Below, piece after piece: positions 56,348 to 64,000 of a DNA stretch of 64,000 nt. Position 1 is the first letter of the stretch, and the number at the start of each line of letters is the position of its first letter. The stretch comes from Ideonella_A sakaiensis_A (lineage in GTDB: Bacteria; Pseudomonadota; Gammaproteobacteria; Burkholderiales; Burkholderiaceae_C). The stretch lies in assembly GCF_048320135.1 (NCBI RefSeq), contig NZ_CP182947.1, positions 992,001 through 1,056,000 of the forward strand, written 5' to 3'. The position numbers and the translations under genes were made by a program. A model generated the notes under the pieces. It was not told where the DNA came from. It ran no database searches and saw only the letters and a program-made list of their open reading frames with translations.

Positions 56348-57304
56348 TCAGCGCCTGCCCTGTTGCTCCATCAGCAGGTAGGTGTTGTAGGCATTCATCC
56401 GGTTGGCTGCCCGGAACAGCGGCAGATGTTCGAACCTTGTCCAGTCGGCCTTGTCGTAGGCTTCGTCGAAGGGTTCGAGTTCGGCCGCGGCGTCGCCCAT
56501 CGTCTTGCGCAGGTGGACCAGGTAGTCGCGCGTCAGTTTCAGGTCCTCGAGCGGCATTGTCGATACCGGGCCATGGCCTGGGATCAGGATGCGCGGCTTC
56601 AGGTCGATCAGCCGATCGAGCGAACCGATCCAGCTCCGGCTGTCGGCCTGGCCGACAAACGGTATCCGGCTGCGAAAGACCAGGTCGCCGGCGTACATCG
56701 CGCCGGTGCCCTCGACCAATACGACCAGGTCTTCGGTCGTGTGCGCCGGTCCGACATGCAGGATGCGCAATGCCGTGTCACCGACCTTCAGCACCGTCTC
56801 CTGCTTGTCGAGCCATTGGTCGGCAGCCAGCAGTTCTGTCTTGGCATCGATGAACGGCGCCAGTTCATCGCGGCTCGCTTCCAGCCGCAGCCGCGCGGTC
56901 TGCGAGTTCAGATACGACTTGCCGCCGGCATGGGCGATGATGTTCGCGCCCGCGGCCTTGAAGACCTGCAGGCCGTAGATGTGGTCTGCGTGGTAATGGG
57001 TGACGATCACATGGCGGATCGGCAGCGGCGTCAGCCGCCGGATTTCCGCAATCATCTCGCGTGCCAGTGCCGGTGAACCGAGGGCGTCGACGACAACGAC
57101 ACCATCGCTGGTGATCACGAAACCGGCATTCGAGATGAAATTGCGGTTTGCCGGTGATCCGAGCGCGGTGACGCCTTCAACGAAATAGACGCGGTCGACG
57201 ACCTCGACCGCCTTCACGGGTCGCGCATCAGCCGCGGCCGCAACCGGCGCCGCGAGCAGGCAGACCAGCGGCAGAAGCAGCCGGGACAGCAGGAAACGGA
57301 TCAT
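56348..57304 (-). CDS. Periplasmic metallo-beta-lactamase-fold hydrolase, SoxH-like
   Basis: A 318-residue exported protein. A signal peptide ends near residue 25. The zinc motif is THYHADHIYG, with Asp in MYAGDLVF and His in LIPGHGPVS. Such proteins occur in sox clusters as SoxH, whose role is not settled, and in quinoprotein relays. It follows the DsrE-like gene by about 60 bp that hold a hairpin. The association with sox is by position. Confidence 0.82.
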   Translation of the reverse strand: MIRFLLSRLLLPLVCLLAAPVAAAADARPVKAVEVVDRVYFVEGVTALGSPANRNFISNAGFVITSDGVVVVDALGSPALAREMIAEIRRLTPLPIRHVIVTHYHADHIYGLQVFKAAGANIIAHAGGKSYLNSQTARLRLEASRDELAPFIDAKTELLAADQWLDKQETVLKVGDTALRILHVGPAHTTEDLVVLVEGTGAMYAGDLVFRSRIPFVGQADSRSWIGSLDRLIDLKPRILIPGHGPVSTMPLEDLKLTRDYLVHLRKTMGDAAAELEPFDEAYDKADWTRFEHLPLFRAANRMNAYNTYLLMEQQGRR

Positions 57305-57325
57305 CTCGTCAGCACAGCGTCGACA

Positions 57326-57350
57326 GCCGGCGGCTCATGCGGCCGCCGGC
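57326..57350 (-). repeat. Hairpin between dsrE-like and SoxH-like genes
   Basis: GCCGGCGGC and GCCGCCGGC form a perfect 9-bp stem with a 7-base loop. No T-run follows on either strand, so it looks like a structural or processing element rather than a terminator. Confidence 0.6.
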
Positions 57351-57364
57351 GCAACAGCCGGTTC

Positions 57365-57778
57365 TTAAGGCTTGATGTACGAGTAGCCCTGGGTCTGCAG
57401 CTTGGTCAGGCGGACGACGCCCGACGGCGTGAACTGCGCCTCGGAGATGAAATTGCGCTTGTCGAGGTTGCGGTTCTTCAGCGTGATTTCGCAGACCTCG
57501 AACTTGACACCGCGCTGCGCAAGCTGCTGCACCGCGACGTCCCACGGATTGCCGTTCTTGTCCTTCTTGTCCATCATCAGAAAGTCGACGCCTTGCGCAT
57601 GGGTGACGACGGTGATCTGCGCCGTCGGGTCGGTGTCCAGATGGTTCTTCACATTGCGCAGCCCGCCCAGCGCCTGCTCGGCGGTATCGTTGATGTGGTA
57701 CACGACCTTGTCCTGCGCCCAGGCCGCGGTGGCAGCGGCAGAAATCAGCAAACCTGCGAACAGATGGCGAACTTTCAT
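57365..57778 (-). CDS. Periplasmic DsrE-like protein of the sox cluster
   Basis: A 137-residue exported protein. The signal peptide (MKVRHLFAGLLISAAATAAWA) ends near residue 21. The rest resembles the DsrE/YchN fold (VVYHINDTAEQALGGLRNVKNHL, ITVVTHAQGVDFLM). One Cys (FEVCEITLKNRNL) could bind sulfur. DsrE-type proteins transfer sulfur in the cytosol; periplasmic variants occur beside sox genes with unknown role. The start ATG at 57778 is set by the signal peptide. Confidence 0.78.
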   Translation of the reverse strand: MKVRHLFAGLLISAAATAAWAQDKVVYHINDTAEQALGGLRNVKNHLDTDPTAQITVVTHAQGVDFLMMDKKDKNGNPWDVAVQQLAQRGVKFEVCEITLKNRNLDKRNFISEAQFTPSGVVRLTKLQTQGYSYIKP

Positions 57779-57830
57779 CGACGTCTCCTTGTTGAAATCA
57801 TGCATTGTCCATCGTCCGGGGCGCGCCTGC

Positions 57831-59570
57831 TCAGGCCGCAGCGAGTCCCGGGTTGCCCTTCACGCCGACCAGCTTCGGCGTGTTGAGTTTCTGCGGACCG
57901 ACCCGGCCATTGCGCGCCTTCAGCCACGGCTCGAGCACGTCCCAGACCGGTTTGACGCCAGGCGCATCACGCGCAGCCTCGGCAACCGGCGCCCAGCCGG
58001 CGACCTTGTAGGTCTTGCCGGCCTCGATCGGCTTGTCGCCGAGCCGCATGTCGCTGATCCGCTTGCCCATCTCGGCGGTCGGATTGCAGGTATAGGCGAG
58101 TCCGCCGACGCGGACCATGTCGCCGCCCTGCTGGTAATACGGGTCCGGGTTGAACAGGTTGTCGGCGACGTCCTCGAGCACCGTCTTGATCATGTCGCCG
58201 CTCATGTCGGTCAAGGTCGCGTACGGATAGGTGATCGCCAGCTGATCCATCAGCAGTTCGCGGGTGATCACGTCGCCCGGCAGCAGCGAAGTGCCCCAGC
58301 GGAAGCCCGGCGAGAACGAGATCTGCGCGCCCTGCGCCTCGATCAGGCCGTCGCAGATCAGCTGGTCCCAGGAACCGTTGAAATTGCCGCGGCGGTACAG
58401 CAGGCCGTCGGTGACGGCGAGCTTTTCGGCCAGCTTGGCTTCGTAGGGCGCGCGGATCTTCTTGATCATCGCCTCCATCGCCGGGTCGGCAACGAGCTGG
58501 TTCGAGAATACCGGCAGCAATCGGTAGCGAAAATCGGCCACCTTGCCGTTCTTGACGTCGAAATCCATCACGCCGAGAAACTTGCCGTTGCTGCCGGCAT
58601 TGGTGACCAGCGTCTTGCCGCCGGCATTGGCAACCGGCACCGCAACCGGCACGCCGTCGTGTGTATGGCCGCCGAAGATCGCGTCGATGCCGGTGACCCG
58701 GCTGGCCATCTTCAGGTCGACGTCCATGCCGTTGTGCGACAGCACGACAACGACCTTCGCACCCTTCTTGCGGGCTTCGTCGACCATCGCCTGCATGTTC
58801 TCGTCCTGGATGCCGAAGCTCCAGTCGGCGACGAGATAACGCGGATTCGCGATCGGCGTATACGGGAAGGCCTGGCCGATGATCGCGCACGGAATGCCGT
58901 TGATTTCGCGGATCACATAGGGCTTGAAGACCGGGTCGCCGAAGTCGGCGGTCTTCACGTTCTGCGCGACGAAGTCGACCTTGCCGGCGAAATCCTTCTC
59001 AACGATCTCCTTCACCCGCTCCATGCCATAGGTGAATTCCCAGTGGCCGGTCATCACGTCGACGCCGAGCAGCTTGCACGCATCGACCATGTCCTGTGCA
59101 TTGGTCCACAGCGAGGTGGCCGAACCCTGCCAGGTATCACCGCCGTCGAGCAGCAACGAGCCGGGGCGGCTGGCGCGGACCTGCTTGACCAGCGTCGACA
59201 GGTGCGAGAAGCCGCCGATCCTGCCGTAGCGGCGGGCCGCCTTCTCGAAATCGATGTAGGTGAAGGCATGCGCCTGCGCGGTACCCGGCCGGATGCCGGC
59301 GGTTTTCAGCAGCGACTCGCCGACCAGGTGCGGCAGCCGGCCCTTCATCTCGTCGATGCCGATGTTGACGCTCGGCTCGCGGAAATAGACCGGCTTCAAC
59401 TGCGCATGGCAGTCGGTCATGTGCAAAAACGAGACGTTTCCAAACGCCGGCAGGTGATACAGCCCCGACTGGGCGGTGGCGGCGTCTGCCTCGGCATGTC
59501 GGGACAGGCTCATGCCAGCGGCCGAAGCCGCAGCAAGCACCTGCAGAAAGTCGCGTTTCGAAAGATTCAT
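57831..59570 (-). CDS. soxB: Thiosulfohydrolase SoxB
   Basis: A 579-residue dimanganese enzyme that hydrolyses the S-sulfonate from SoxY, releasing sulfate. An N-terminal twin-arginine-like signal (SKRDFLQVLAAASAAGMS) has Lys-Arg. The catalytic domain shows HMTDCHAQLKPVYFREPS, LLLDGGDTWQGSATSLWT, MTGHWEFTYG and GGHTHDGVP, the metal-ligand and active-site blocks. The C-terminal 5'-nucleotidase-like domain follows. It lies about 30 bp after a terminator-like hairpin that follows soxX. Confidence 0.97.
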   Translation of the reverse strand: MNLSKRDFLQVLAAASAAGMSLSRHAEADAATAQSGLYHLPAFGNVSFLHMTDCHAQLKPVYFREPSVNIGIDEMKGRLPHLVGESLLKTAGIRPGTAQAHAFTYIDFEKAARRYGRIGGFSHLSTLVKQVRASRPGSLLLDGGDTWQGSATSLWTNAQDMVDACKLLGVDVMTGHWEFTYGMERVKEIVEKDFAGKVDFVAQNVKTADFGDPVFKPYVIREINGIPCAIIGQAFPYTPIANPRYLVADWSFGIQDENMQAMVDEARKKGAKVVVVLSHNGMDVDLKMASRVTGIDAIFGGHTHDGVPVAVPVANAGGKTLVTNAGSNGKFLGVMDFDVKNGKVADFRYRLLPVFSNQLVADPAMEAMIKKIRAPYEAKLAEKLAVTDGLLYRRGNFNGSWDQLICDGLIEAQGAQISFSPGFRWGTSLLPGDVITRELLMDQLAITYPYATLTDMSGDMIKTVLEDVADNLFNPDPYYQQGGDMVRVGGLAYTCNPTAEMGKRISDMRLGDKPIEAGKTYKVAGWAPVAEAARDAPGVKPVWDVLEPWLKARNGRVGPQKLNTPKLVGVKGNPGLAAA

Positions 59571-59600
59571 GGTTCAGCAATCAATGATATGTAGCCGGCG

Positions 59601-59625
59601 AAAAAGCCCGCGTGAGCGCGGGCTT
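59601..59625 (-). terminator. Terminator-like hairpin between soxX and soxB
   Basis: On the minus strand AAGCCCGCG and CGCGGGCTT form a 9-bp stem around a 4-base loop, followed by TTTTTCG. This is a rho-independent terminator in form, though it sits inside the sox run only 30 bp before soxB. Partial read-through would set the soxB level. Confidence 0.7.
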
Positions 59626-59639
59626 CGACACCGGTGCCG

Positions 59640-60293
59640 TTACTGGTTGACCGGCGATTTCGGATCGAGCAGCAGCGCCATCAGATCCTGCAACTGCTTG
59701 TCGTTGAGCATGCCGGCATGGCCGAATCGAGGCATCTCGGAGCAAGCGTTGTAGGCCTTCGCGTTGTACAGCTTGCCCCAGGTGTATTCGACGATCGGCT
59801 TCGACGCCGGGCTCGACGGATCGCTGACGCCGCGCAGCTTGCCGTAGTTGTACAGGCTCGGCCCGATCGTGCCGAACGAGATCTCCGCCTTGCTGAGCTG
59901 GTGGCAGTTGTAGCAATTGCCGCCGTTCTGCGCGAAATCGACCGACTTGTCGCGCCAGGTCATGCCGCCGCCGTCCTGGGCCAGTTTCTCGCCGGCCTTC
60001 CAGTCGCCGATGAATTTGCCGTCGGCCGGCATCTTCACCGTCTTCATGTTGGCGGCTTCGATCGCCTTCGCCTGCGCCTCGGGCAAGGGCTTGCCCAATG
60101 CAGCAGAGCACAGGTCGTTGGCCATGTCCTGCTTCAGCCGCTCGACCTTTGCGATCCCCTGGTCACGAAACGACTTCTTCATGACCTCGTCGGCCATCGC
60201 ATCGTAATTCGGCTTCGGTGCAACCGCCGCGCAACCTGCCAGCACCCCGGCGGCGCCCGCCACGATGATCCATCCCTTGGTTTTGAATTTCAT
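59640..60293 (-). CDS. soxX: Sulfur-oxidation cytochrome SoxX
   Basis: A 217-residue cytochrome c subunit of SoxAX. The start MKFKTKGWIIVAGAAGVLAGC has a lipobox (LAGC), so it may be a lipoprotein. The heme site is C127YNC-H131. Axial Met is probably in SEMPRFGHAGML. Extra N-terminal domain residues 25-100 are typical of long betaproteobacterial SoxX. SoxAX oxidises thiosulfate onto SoxY. It is 11 bp after soxA. Confidence 0.93.
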   Translation of the reverse strand: MKFKTKGWIIVAGAAGVLAGCAAVAPKPNYDAMADEVMKKSFRDQGIAKVERLKQDMANDLCSAALGKPLPEAQAKAIEAANMKTVKMPADGKFIGDWKAGEKLAQDGGGMTWRDKSVDFAQNGGNCYNCHQLSKAEISFGTIGPSLYNYGKLRGVSDPSSPASKPIVEYTWGKLYNAKAYNACSEMPRFGHAGMLNDKQLQDLMALLLDPKSPVNQ

Positions 60294-60304
60294 GCCGCTC
60301 CTCC

Positions 60305-61105
60305 TCAGCGCTTGATCGCCGGTGCGATCGATTCGGCGCCCTTGGCGTTGACACCCATGTAGACGCTCAATGCGATCGTCACGTCGGATCCAAACTCAGG
60401 GTACGGGAAGCGCTGCTGGCGGAAGCAGTCGTTCAGTCGATGCTGCATCGTCCACAACTGGCCGTTGCTGACGCGATAGGCCGGCCATGCGGCAAAACCG
60501 ATGCCGTCGCCCGGATTCTTCGTCAGGTCGGGCAGATCCTGCAGCCGGATCCGCTTGCCGCTCTCGCCGTGACAGCTCGCGCACGAGAAGTCATAGGGAC
60601 CGGCGCGGTAGAAGAATGCCCGCTTGCCGACCTCGTACATCGCAACCTCCTTCGGGTGCGACTGCGGCAGCGCAAAACGCAGCCCGCGCGAAACGCCAGC
60701 GATCCATGCCGCCAGCGCCTCGACGTTGGCCATCTCACCGCGACCGAAATTGGTCTTCGCGATTTCGGCCGCATTGAAACCCTGAATCCGCTCCATGCAG
60801 GTAAGCAGGCGCGATTCGAGGTCCTGAACCTGATTGGTATCGGCGAAATAGCGCGGCAACTCGACGAATGCACCCTTCACGACACCTGGGCCCTTGCCGA
60901 GATCGCAGGTTTCGAGCGAGGCGTTTTTCGGGCCCCGCTTCTTTTTCCAGAGGTCTTCGCCCTTGGCTTCGAACAACTCGGCAGGGTTGCCGTCCTCGAG
61001 CATCTTGCGGTATTCGGCAATGCCCTCTGCGGTCGATTTCTGCTGCGCTGATGCGACTGCCATCGAGGCCAGCAGCACGGCGGCGGTCAGTAGTGACTTC
61101 TTCAT
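60305..61105 (-). CDS. soxA: Sulfur-oxidation cytochrome SoxA
   Basis: A 266-residue periplasmic subunit of SoxAX. Signal peptide ends near residue 20 (VASA). There is one CxxCH, C175ASC-H179. The region of the first heme in diheme SoxA lacks CxxCH and instead has isolated Cys residues (LETCDLGKG, LLTCMERIQ), which probably form a disulfide, so this is the monoheme type. The catalytic Cys is C227 in RLNDCFRQQRFPYP. A 10-bp hairpin precedes it after soxZ. Confidence 0.95.
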   Translation of the reverse strand: MKKSLLTAAVLLASMAVASAQQKSTAEGIAEYRKMLEDGNPAELFEAKGEDLWKKKRGPKNASLETCDLGKGPGVVKGAFVELPRYFADTNQVQDLESRLLTCMERIQGFNAAEIAKTNFGRGEMANVEALAAWIAGVSRGLRFALPQSHPKEVAMYEVGKRAFFYRAGPYDFSCASCHGESGKRIRLQDLPDLTKNPGDGIGFAAWPAYRVSNGQLWTMQHRLNDCFRQQRFPYPEFGSDVTIALSVYMGVNAKGAESIAPAIKR

Positions 61106-61134
61106 CGGTCTCCTCTCGTTATTGCCTCCAGGAT

Positions 61135-61159
61135 TCGGCAGCCTGCGAGAGGCTGCCGA
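61135..61159 (-). repeat. 10-bp perfect hairpin between soxZ and soxA
   Basis: TCGGCAGCCT and AGGCTGCCGA pair completely around GCGAG. No T-run follows, so it is more likely an RNA-processing or stability element than a terminator. It separates soxYZ from soxAX. Confidence 0.65.
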
Positions 61160-61166
61160 GGACTCA

Positions 61167-61478
61167 TCACGAGACGGTCGCCTCGTCGGTGCGGGTGTCG
61201 CCCTTGTTGTCGACCCAGGTGATTGCCACCTTGTCGCCGGCTTTTGCACCCTTCACATTGAACTGCAGGAACGGGTTCTTCGAGACGGCCGGGCCCCATT
61301 GGGCGGTCATCACGGTATTGCCGTTCAGTTTTGCGGTGACCGAGTGGATATACCAGGCCGGAATCGGCTTGCCGGCACTGTCCTTGCGTTGGCCGGTTTC
61401 CATCTCGTGGGCCATCAGGACCCGCACCTTGGCGCTGCCGCCGCTTGCCTGTGCACGAATGCGCATCGGATCTGCCAT
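61167..61478 (-). CDS. soxZ: Thiosulfate-carrier subunit SoxZ
   Basis: A 103-residue beta-sandwich subunit of the SoxYZ carrier. It begins MADPMRIRAQASGGSAKVRVLMAHEMETG and includes FLQFNVKGAKAGDKVAITWVDNKGDTRT, matching the family in length and sequence. It has no signal peptide of its own and travels to the periplasm with SoxY through the Tat route. It follows soxY by 55 bp. Confidence 0.96.
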   Translation of the reverse strand: MADPMRIRAQASGGSAKVRVLMAHEMETGQRKDSAGKPIPAWYIHSVTAKLNGNTVMTAQWGPAVSKNPFLQFNVKGAKAGDKVAITWVDNKGDTRTDEATVS

Positions 61479-61533
61479 CTTTATCTCCTTCTATCCTTGA
61501 GGACTGCTGTACGCGGTGAATGTGTGATCAGGA

Positions 61534-62001
61534 TCAGCCGCCGCAGCCGCCGAGCGTGACCTTGACTTCCTTCTGCGCAAACAGCGTCTTGCCGTCGGCC
61601 ATCATTGCAACAGCGTAGACGTTCGACGACTGACCCATCTTGACCCGGGTCGACACATCGGCCTCGACTGCATCGGTGAGCTCGAAGACCGCGGCAAGCA
61701 GCGCCGGGTTCTTCTCGACCAGGATCAGCAGTTTCTTCACGCCAGCCAGCGAGGTGGCGGCACCGACCGGCACGACCGCGCCGTTTTCGGCGATGTCGGG
61801 CGCGGTGACGGTGACGTCCTTGCTTTCGGCCGGCGCGCTGCCGCCCAATGCCTTCATCAGGTCGGCCATCGACTTGGCCTCGAATGCGGCGGTGTTGTAG
61901 GTGGACGACTGCGCCTGGGCGAGCGTCGGGAACATTCCGGCCGCTGCGAGCATTGCAGCGACTTTGGCGGAATGGGACAGCATGTCTCGACGTGTGTGCA
62001 T
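61534..62001 (-). CDS. soxY: Thiosulfate-carrier subunit SoxY
   Basis: A 155-residue carrier. A Tat signal (MHTRRDMLSHSAKVAAML) covers the first 30 residues. The C-terminus is VTLGGCGG: the Cys of GGCGG (C153) on a flexible arm holds the sulfur intermediate during all steps of thiosulfate oxidation. AAAGGAG precedes the ATG at 62001, next to an ATATATAT run. An internal start of transcription is possible here. Confidence 0.97.
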   Translation of the reverse strand: MHTRRDMLSHSAKVAAMLAAAGMFPTLAQAQSSTYNTAAFEAKSMADLMKALGGSAPAESKDVTVTAPDIAENGAVVPVGAATSLAGVKKLLILVEKNPALLAAVFELTDAVEADVSTRVKMGQSSNVYAVAMMADGKTLFAQKEVKVTLGGCGG

Positions 62002-62012
62002 AAGAGACTCCT

Positions 62013-62024
62013 TTATATATATAT
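62013..62024. other. ATATATATAT tract before soxY
   Basis: A run of alternating T and A in a very GC-rich region stands 12 bases before the soxY start, directly upstream of the ribosome site. It may be an unstructured landing site for ribosomes or part of a promoter. Confidence 0.4.
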
Positions 62025-62065
62025 CCTAATGAAACGAGATAGGGACATGATGAGGTTCAACCCTA

Positions 62066-62086
62066 GTGTGCGAGTCCAGCGCACAC
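62066..62086 (-). promoter_or_regulatory. Inverted repeat between soxD and soxY
   Basis: GTGTGCG and CGCACAC flank 7 bases. The 21-base element lies 65 bp upstream of soxY in the 111-bp gap after soxD. It may be an operator for the ArsR-type regulator or an RNA hairpin. No T-run follows. Confidence 0.4.
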
Positions 62087-62112
62087 ACCGTCGCCTTTTA
62101 CCCAGCGCAGGT

Positions 62113-63231
62113 TCACTTCTTGGCCCCGGCGGCGATCCACTGTGCGATCGCCTTCGCATCGGCATCACCGAGCGATTGCGGCGGCATCGGGATCGGTCCG
62201 TAAACCCCGGACCCTCCGGCCTTGATCTTGCCGGTCAGATAGGCCACCGCATCGGCGCGGCCGCCCTGCTTGCCGGCGATGTCGCGGAACGACGGGCCGA
62301 TGATCTTGTTGTCGAGGCCATGGCACGCATTGCAGCTGTACTTGGCCGTCAATGCGATGGCCGCCGCCGCCTCGCCGCCTGCGGCAGGCTTGGTCGCGGC
62401 CGCCGCGGGCGCCTGTGCCGCCGCGGCGACGCGCTGCGCACCACCAGCAGCCAGTGTCGCCGGCGCCGGCTTCTCGGTGTTGGCACCGCGCTGCGGACCA
62501 ACGATGCGGTTCTGCTCGGCGAGGTTGCCGTGCGCATTGCGCGCGAAGTCGGGCAGGTCGGAGGCGATCGTCGGCGCCGGGCCGCAGTCCTTCATGCAGG
62601 CGACTGCCTGCACGTCGGGCTTGCGGTTGCCGAATGAGGCACCCGGCCACATCGCATGTTCGGTCGTCATGCCGTTGCGGTTCGGCAGACGTTGCTGCAC
62701 CTCTGCCATGTTGGCGTCGGACAGCTTGAAATCATCGGGCACGATGCCGGCCATGTTCAGCATGTAGGCGACGACCGCATAGACCTCTTCGGTGCTCAGC
62801 GATTTCGGCTGCGTCCAGGGCATCGCGCGATTGACGTAGTCCCACAGCGTCGACAGCGTGGGCACCTTCATCATCGTCGTGCGGCCCGGGAAACTCGGAT
62901 CGTTCAGACGCGCGGCACGGCCGGTCTTGATGTCCTCCTTCGTCGTGCCGCCGATCAGCGGGCTGAAGAACTCGTTGCTCTCGCCGAAGATGCCATGGCA
63001 CGAAGAGCATTTCGATTCCCAGACCTCCATGCCTTTCGAGACCGTGCCCGATCCCTTCGGCAGGCCCTTGAAATCGGGACGCACGTCGATGTCCCAGGCA
63101 GCGATTTCCTTCGGCGTCGCGGGACGGCCGATGCCGGGAAAGGCGTTCGACTGGGCTTGCACGAGGCTCGCCACCATCAGCGCGGTGGCTGCCGCCGCCA
63201 GGCGCCATGAGACCTTACGACAACTGGACAT
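62113..63231 (-). CDS. soxD: Sulfane dehydrogenase cytochrome subunit SoxD
   Basis: A 372-residue diheme cytochrome that takes electrons from SoxC. The signal peptide ends near residue 27 (SLVQA). Heme 1 is C75SSC-H79, heme 2 CNACH near residue 305. The two cytochrome domains are joined by an Ala/Pro-rich linker (KPAPATLAAGGAQRVAAAAQ). SoxCD removes six electrons from the sulfane sulfur on SoxY. It overlaps soxC by 17 bases. Confidence 0.95.
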   Translation of the reverse strand: MSSCRKVSWRLAAAATALMVASLVQAQSNAFPGIGRPATPKEIAAWDIDVRPDFKGLPKGSGTVSKGMEVWESKCSSCHGIFGESNEFFSPLIGGTTKEDIKTGRAARLNDPSFPGRTTMMKVPTLSTLWDYVNRAMPWTQPKSLSTEEVYAVVAYMLNMAGIVPDDFKLSDANMAEVQQRLPNRNGMTTEHAMWPGASFGNRKPDVQAVACMKDCGPAPTIASDLPDFARNAHGNLAEQNRIVGPQRGANTEKPAPATLAAGGAQRVAAAAQAPAAAATKPAAGGEAAAAIALTAKYSCNACHGLDNKIIGPSFRDIAGKQGGRADAVAYLTGKIKAGGSGVYGPIPMPPQSLGDADAKAIAQWIAAGAKK

Positions 63232-64000
63232 TCTTCACCTCTCCGTTCTCCTGCACCAACCAGGTCTGGATCGAATTGTTGTGATAGATCGAGCGGGTGC
63301 CGCGGACCGCGCGCAACTGCTTGGTGCTCGGCTGCACATAGCCGGTCTCGTCGACCGCGCGGCTCTGCACCAGCGTCGGCTTGCCGTCCCAGACCCAATC
63401 GATGTTGAAACGGGTCAGGCACTTCGACAGCACCGGCGACTCGAGCCGCGCCGTGCGCCAGTTGCGACCGCCGTCGACAGAGACGTCGACCCGCGTGACC
63501 TTGCCGCGCCCCGACCAGGCCAGGCCGCTGATGTTGTAGAAACCCTTGTCGAGCAGCACCTGGCCACCCGACGGCGTCGTGATCACGCTCTTGCATTCCT
63601 GGATGCTGGTGTACTGGCGATGCAGGCCGCCGGGCATCAGGTCGACATAGTGGATCGCTTCGTCCTTGGTGCCGTAGGGCTTGTCGCCGACCTCGATGCG
63701 GCGCAGGTATTTGACCCAACTCACGCCCTGCACGCCGGGAACGACCAGACGCAGCGGATAACCGTTTTCCGGACGCAGCATCTCGCCGTTCTGGCCGAAC
63801 GCGACGAACACCTCGCCGTTCTCGATCAGCTCCATCGGCACCGTGCGCGTCATCGACGAGCCGTCGGCGCCTTCGGCGAGCACATAGCGGCCGCGCTTGT
63901 AGTCGACGCCGCACATGTCGAGCAGCGTGCGCAGCGGCACGCCGGTGAACTCGCTGCAACTGAGCATGCCGTGGCTGTACTGGCAGGTCGGCACCGCGAC
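63215..64000 (-). CDS. soxC: Sulfane dehydrogenase molybdopterin subunit SoxC (5' part beyond window)
   Basis: The C-terminal 261 residues are in the window; the N-terminus with Tat signal lies past 64000. The family block PTCQYSHGMLSCSEFTGVPLRTLL is at the edge, then NGYPLRLVVPGVQGVSWVKYLRRIEV and the Mo-Co dimerisation domain with VDVSVDGGRNWRTARL. SoxC belongs to the sulfite oxidase family and works with SoxD. The end overlaps the soxD start. Confidence 0.95.
   Translation of the reverse strand, partial: VAVPTCQYSHGMLSCSEFTGVPLRTLLDMCGVDYKRGRYVLAEGADGSSMTRTVPMELIENGEVFVAFGQNGEMLRPENGYPLRLVVPGVQGVSWVKYLRRIEVGDKPYGTKDEAIHYVDLMPGGLHRQYTSIQECKSVITTPSGGQVLLDKGFYNISGLAWSGRGKVTRVDVSVDGGRNWRTARLESPVLSKCLTRFNIDWVWDGKPTLVQSRAVDETGYVQPSTKQLRAVRGTRSIYHNNSIQTWLVQENGEVKNVQLS

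Noticed and set aside
57402..59594. Open frame of over 700 codons antisense to soxB and the dsrE-like gene
   Set aside because: It mirrors clearly identified sox genes and has no domain of its own.

Overview
The window is a gene-dense, high-GC chromosomal segment, about two-thirds G+C by eye. It has no insertion sequences, phage genes, integrases or CRISPR arrays. Gene content points to a betaproteobacterium, most likely Burkholderiales or a close relative. The supporting evidence is a DUF3717 protein, the purN-rsmB pair, the kinase/phosphatase-rph-rdgB-hemW block, and a soxCDYZAXB thiosulfate-oxidation cluster in betaproteobacterial order. The organism is probably an aerobic or microaerobic chemolitho- or mixotroph.

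Layout. 1-4.7 kb: rsmB (cut by the window edge), purN, trpS, a DUF3717/DUF1289 protein and a MATE exporter. 4.7-7.8 kb: a Cpx-like envelope-stress operon (LTxxQ periplasmic protein, OmpR-type regulator, histidine kinase) with a candidate CpxR box upstream. 7.8-13.9 kb: storage and carbohydrate genes (DUF3606, WS/DGAT acyltransferase, GH63-like glycosidase, periplasmic GDPD). 13.9-20.2 kb: tRNA-Ser(CGA), a hydratase, serS, bfd-bfr, fkpB-ispH, radC-smr. 20.2-22.2 kb: a tightly overlapping diguanylate cyclase / MinD-like ATPase / truncated globin operon. 22.3-27.8 kb: Ser/Thr kinase, PP2C, rph, rdgB and hemW, diverging from yicC. 27.8-34.7 kb: MscS-like channel, the coupled msrA / thioredoxin-like / selO redox operon, a degenerate-GGDEF/EAL protein and an alpha/beta hydrolase.

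34.7-38.6 kb: the osmoprotectant transporter proVWX, with a near-consensus promoter, a 14-bp palindrome at the predicted start site and a leader hairpin. 38.6-49.7 kb: marC, a copper-storage-like protein, an rpoN paralogue away from its usual neighbours and divergent from a hybrid kinase, fumC, stress genes, and a sigma-54 regulator. Next to the regulator is a kinase whose phospho-acceptor histidine is replaced by glutamine, preceded by two membrane micro-ORFs. 50-56 kb: a SulP transporter with a tandem universal stress protein, small proteins, and a diheme plus monoheme cytochrome c pair.

55.9-64 kb: the sox locus (ArsR regulator, SoxH-like hydrolase, DsrE-like protein, soxB, soxX, soxA, soxZ, soxY, soxD, partial soxC), read right to left. 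SoxYZ carries the sulfur, SoxAX loads it, SoxB releases sulfate and SoxCD oxidises the sulfane sulfur. Several of its intergenic gaps hold strong hairpins, one of them terminator-like between soxX and soxB.

The best candidates for something under-described are the histidine-less kinase / sigma-54 regulator / micro-ORF cluster (46.6-49.7 kb), the hairpin-punctuated sox operon, and the cyclase-MinD-globin operon. All functional assignments come from reading translated sequence and recognising motifs; no database search was run.
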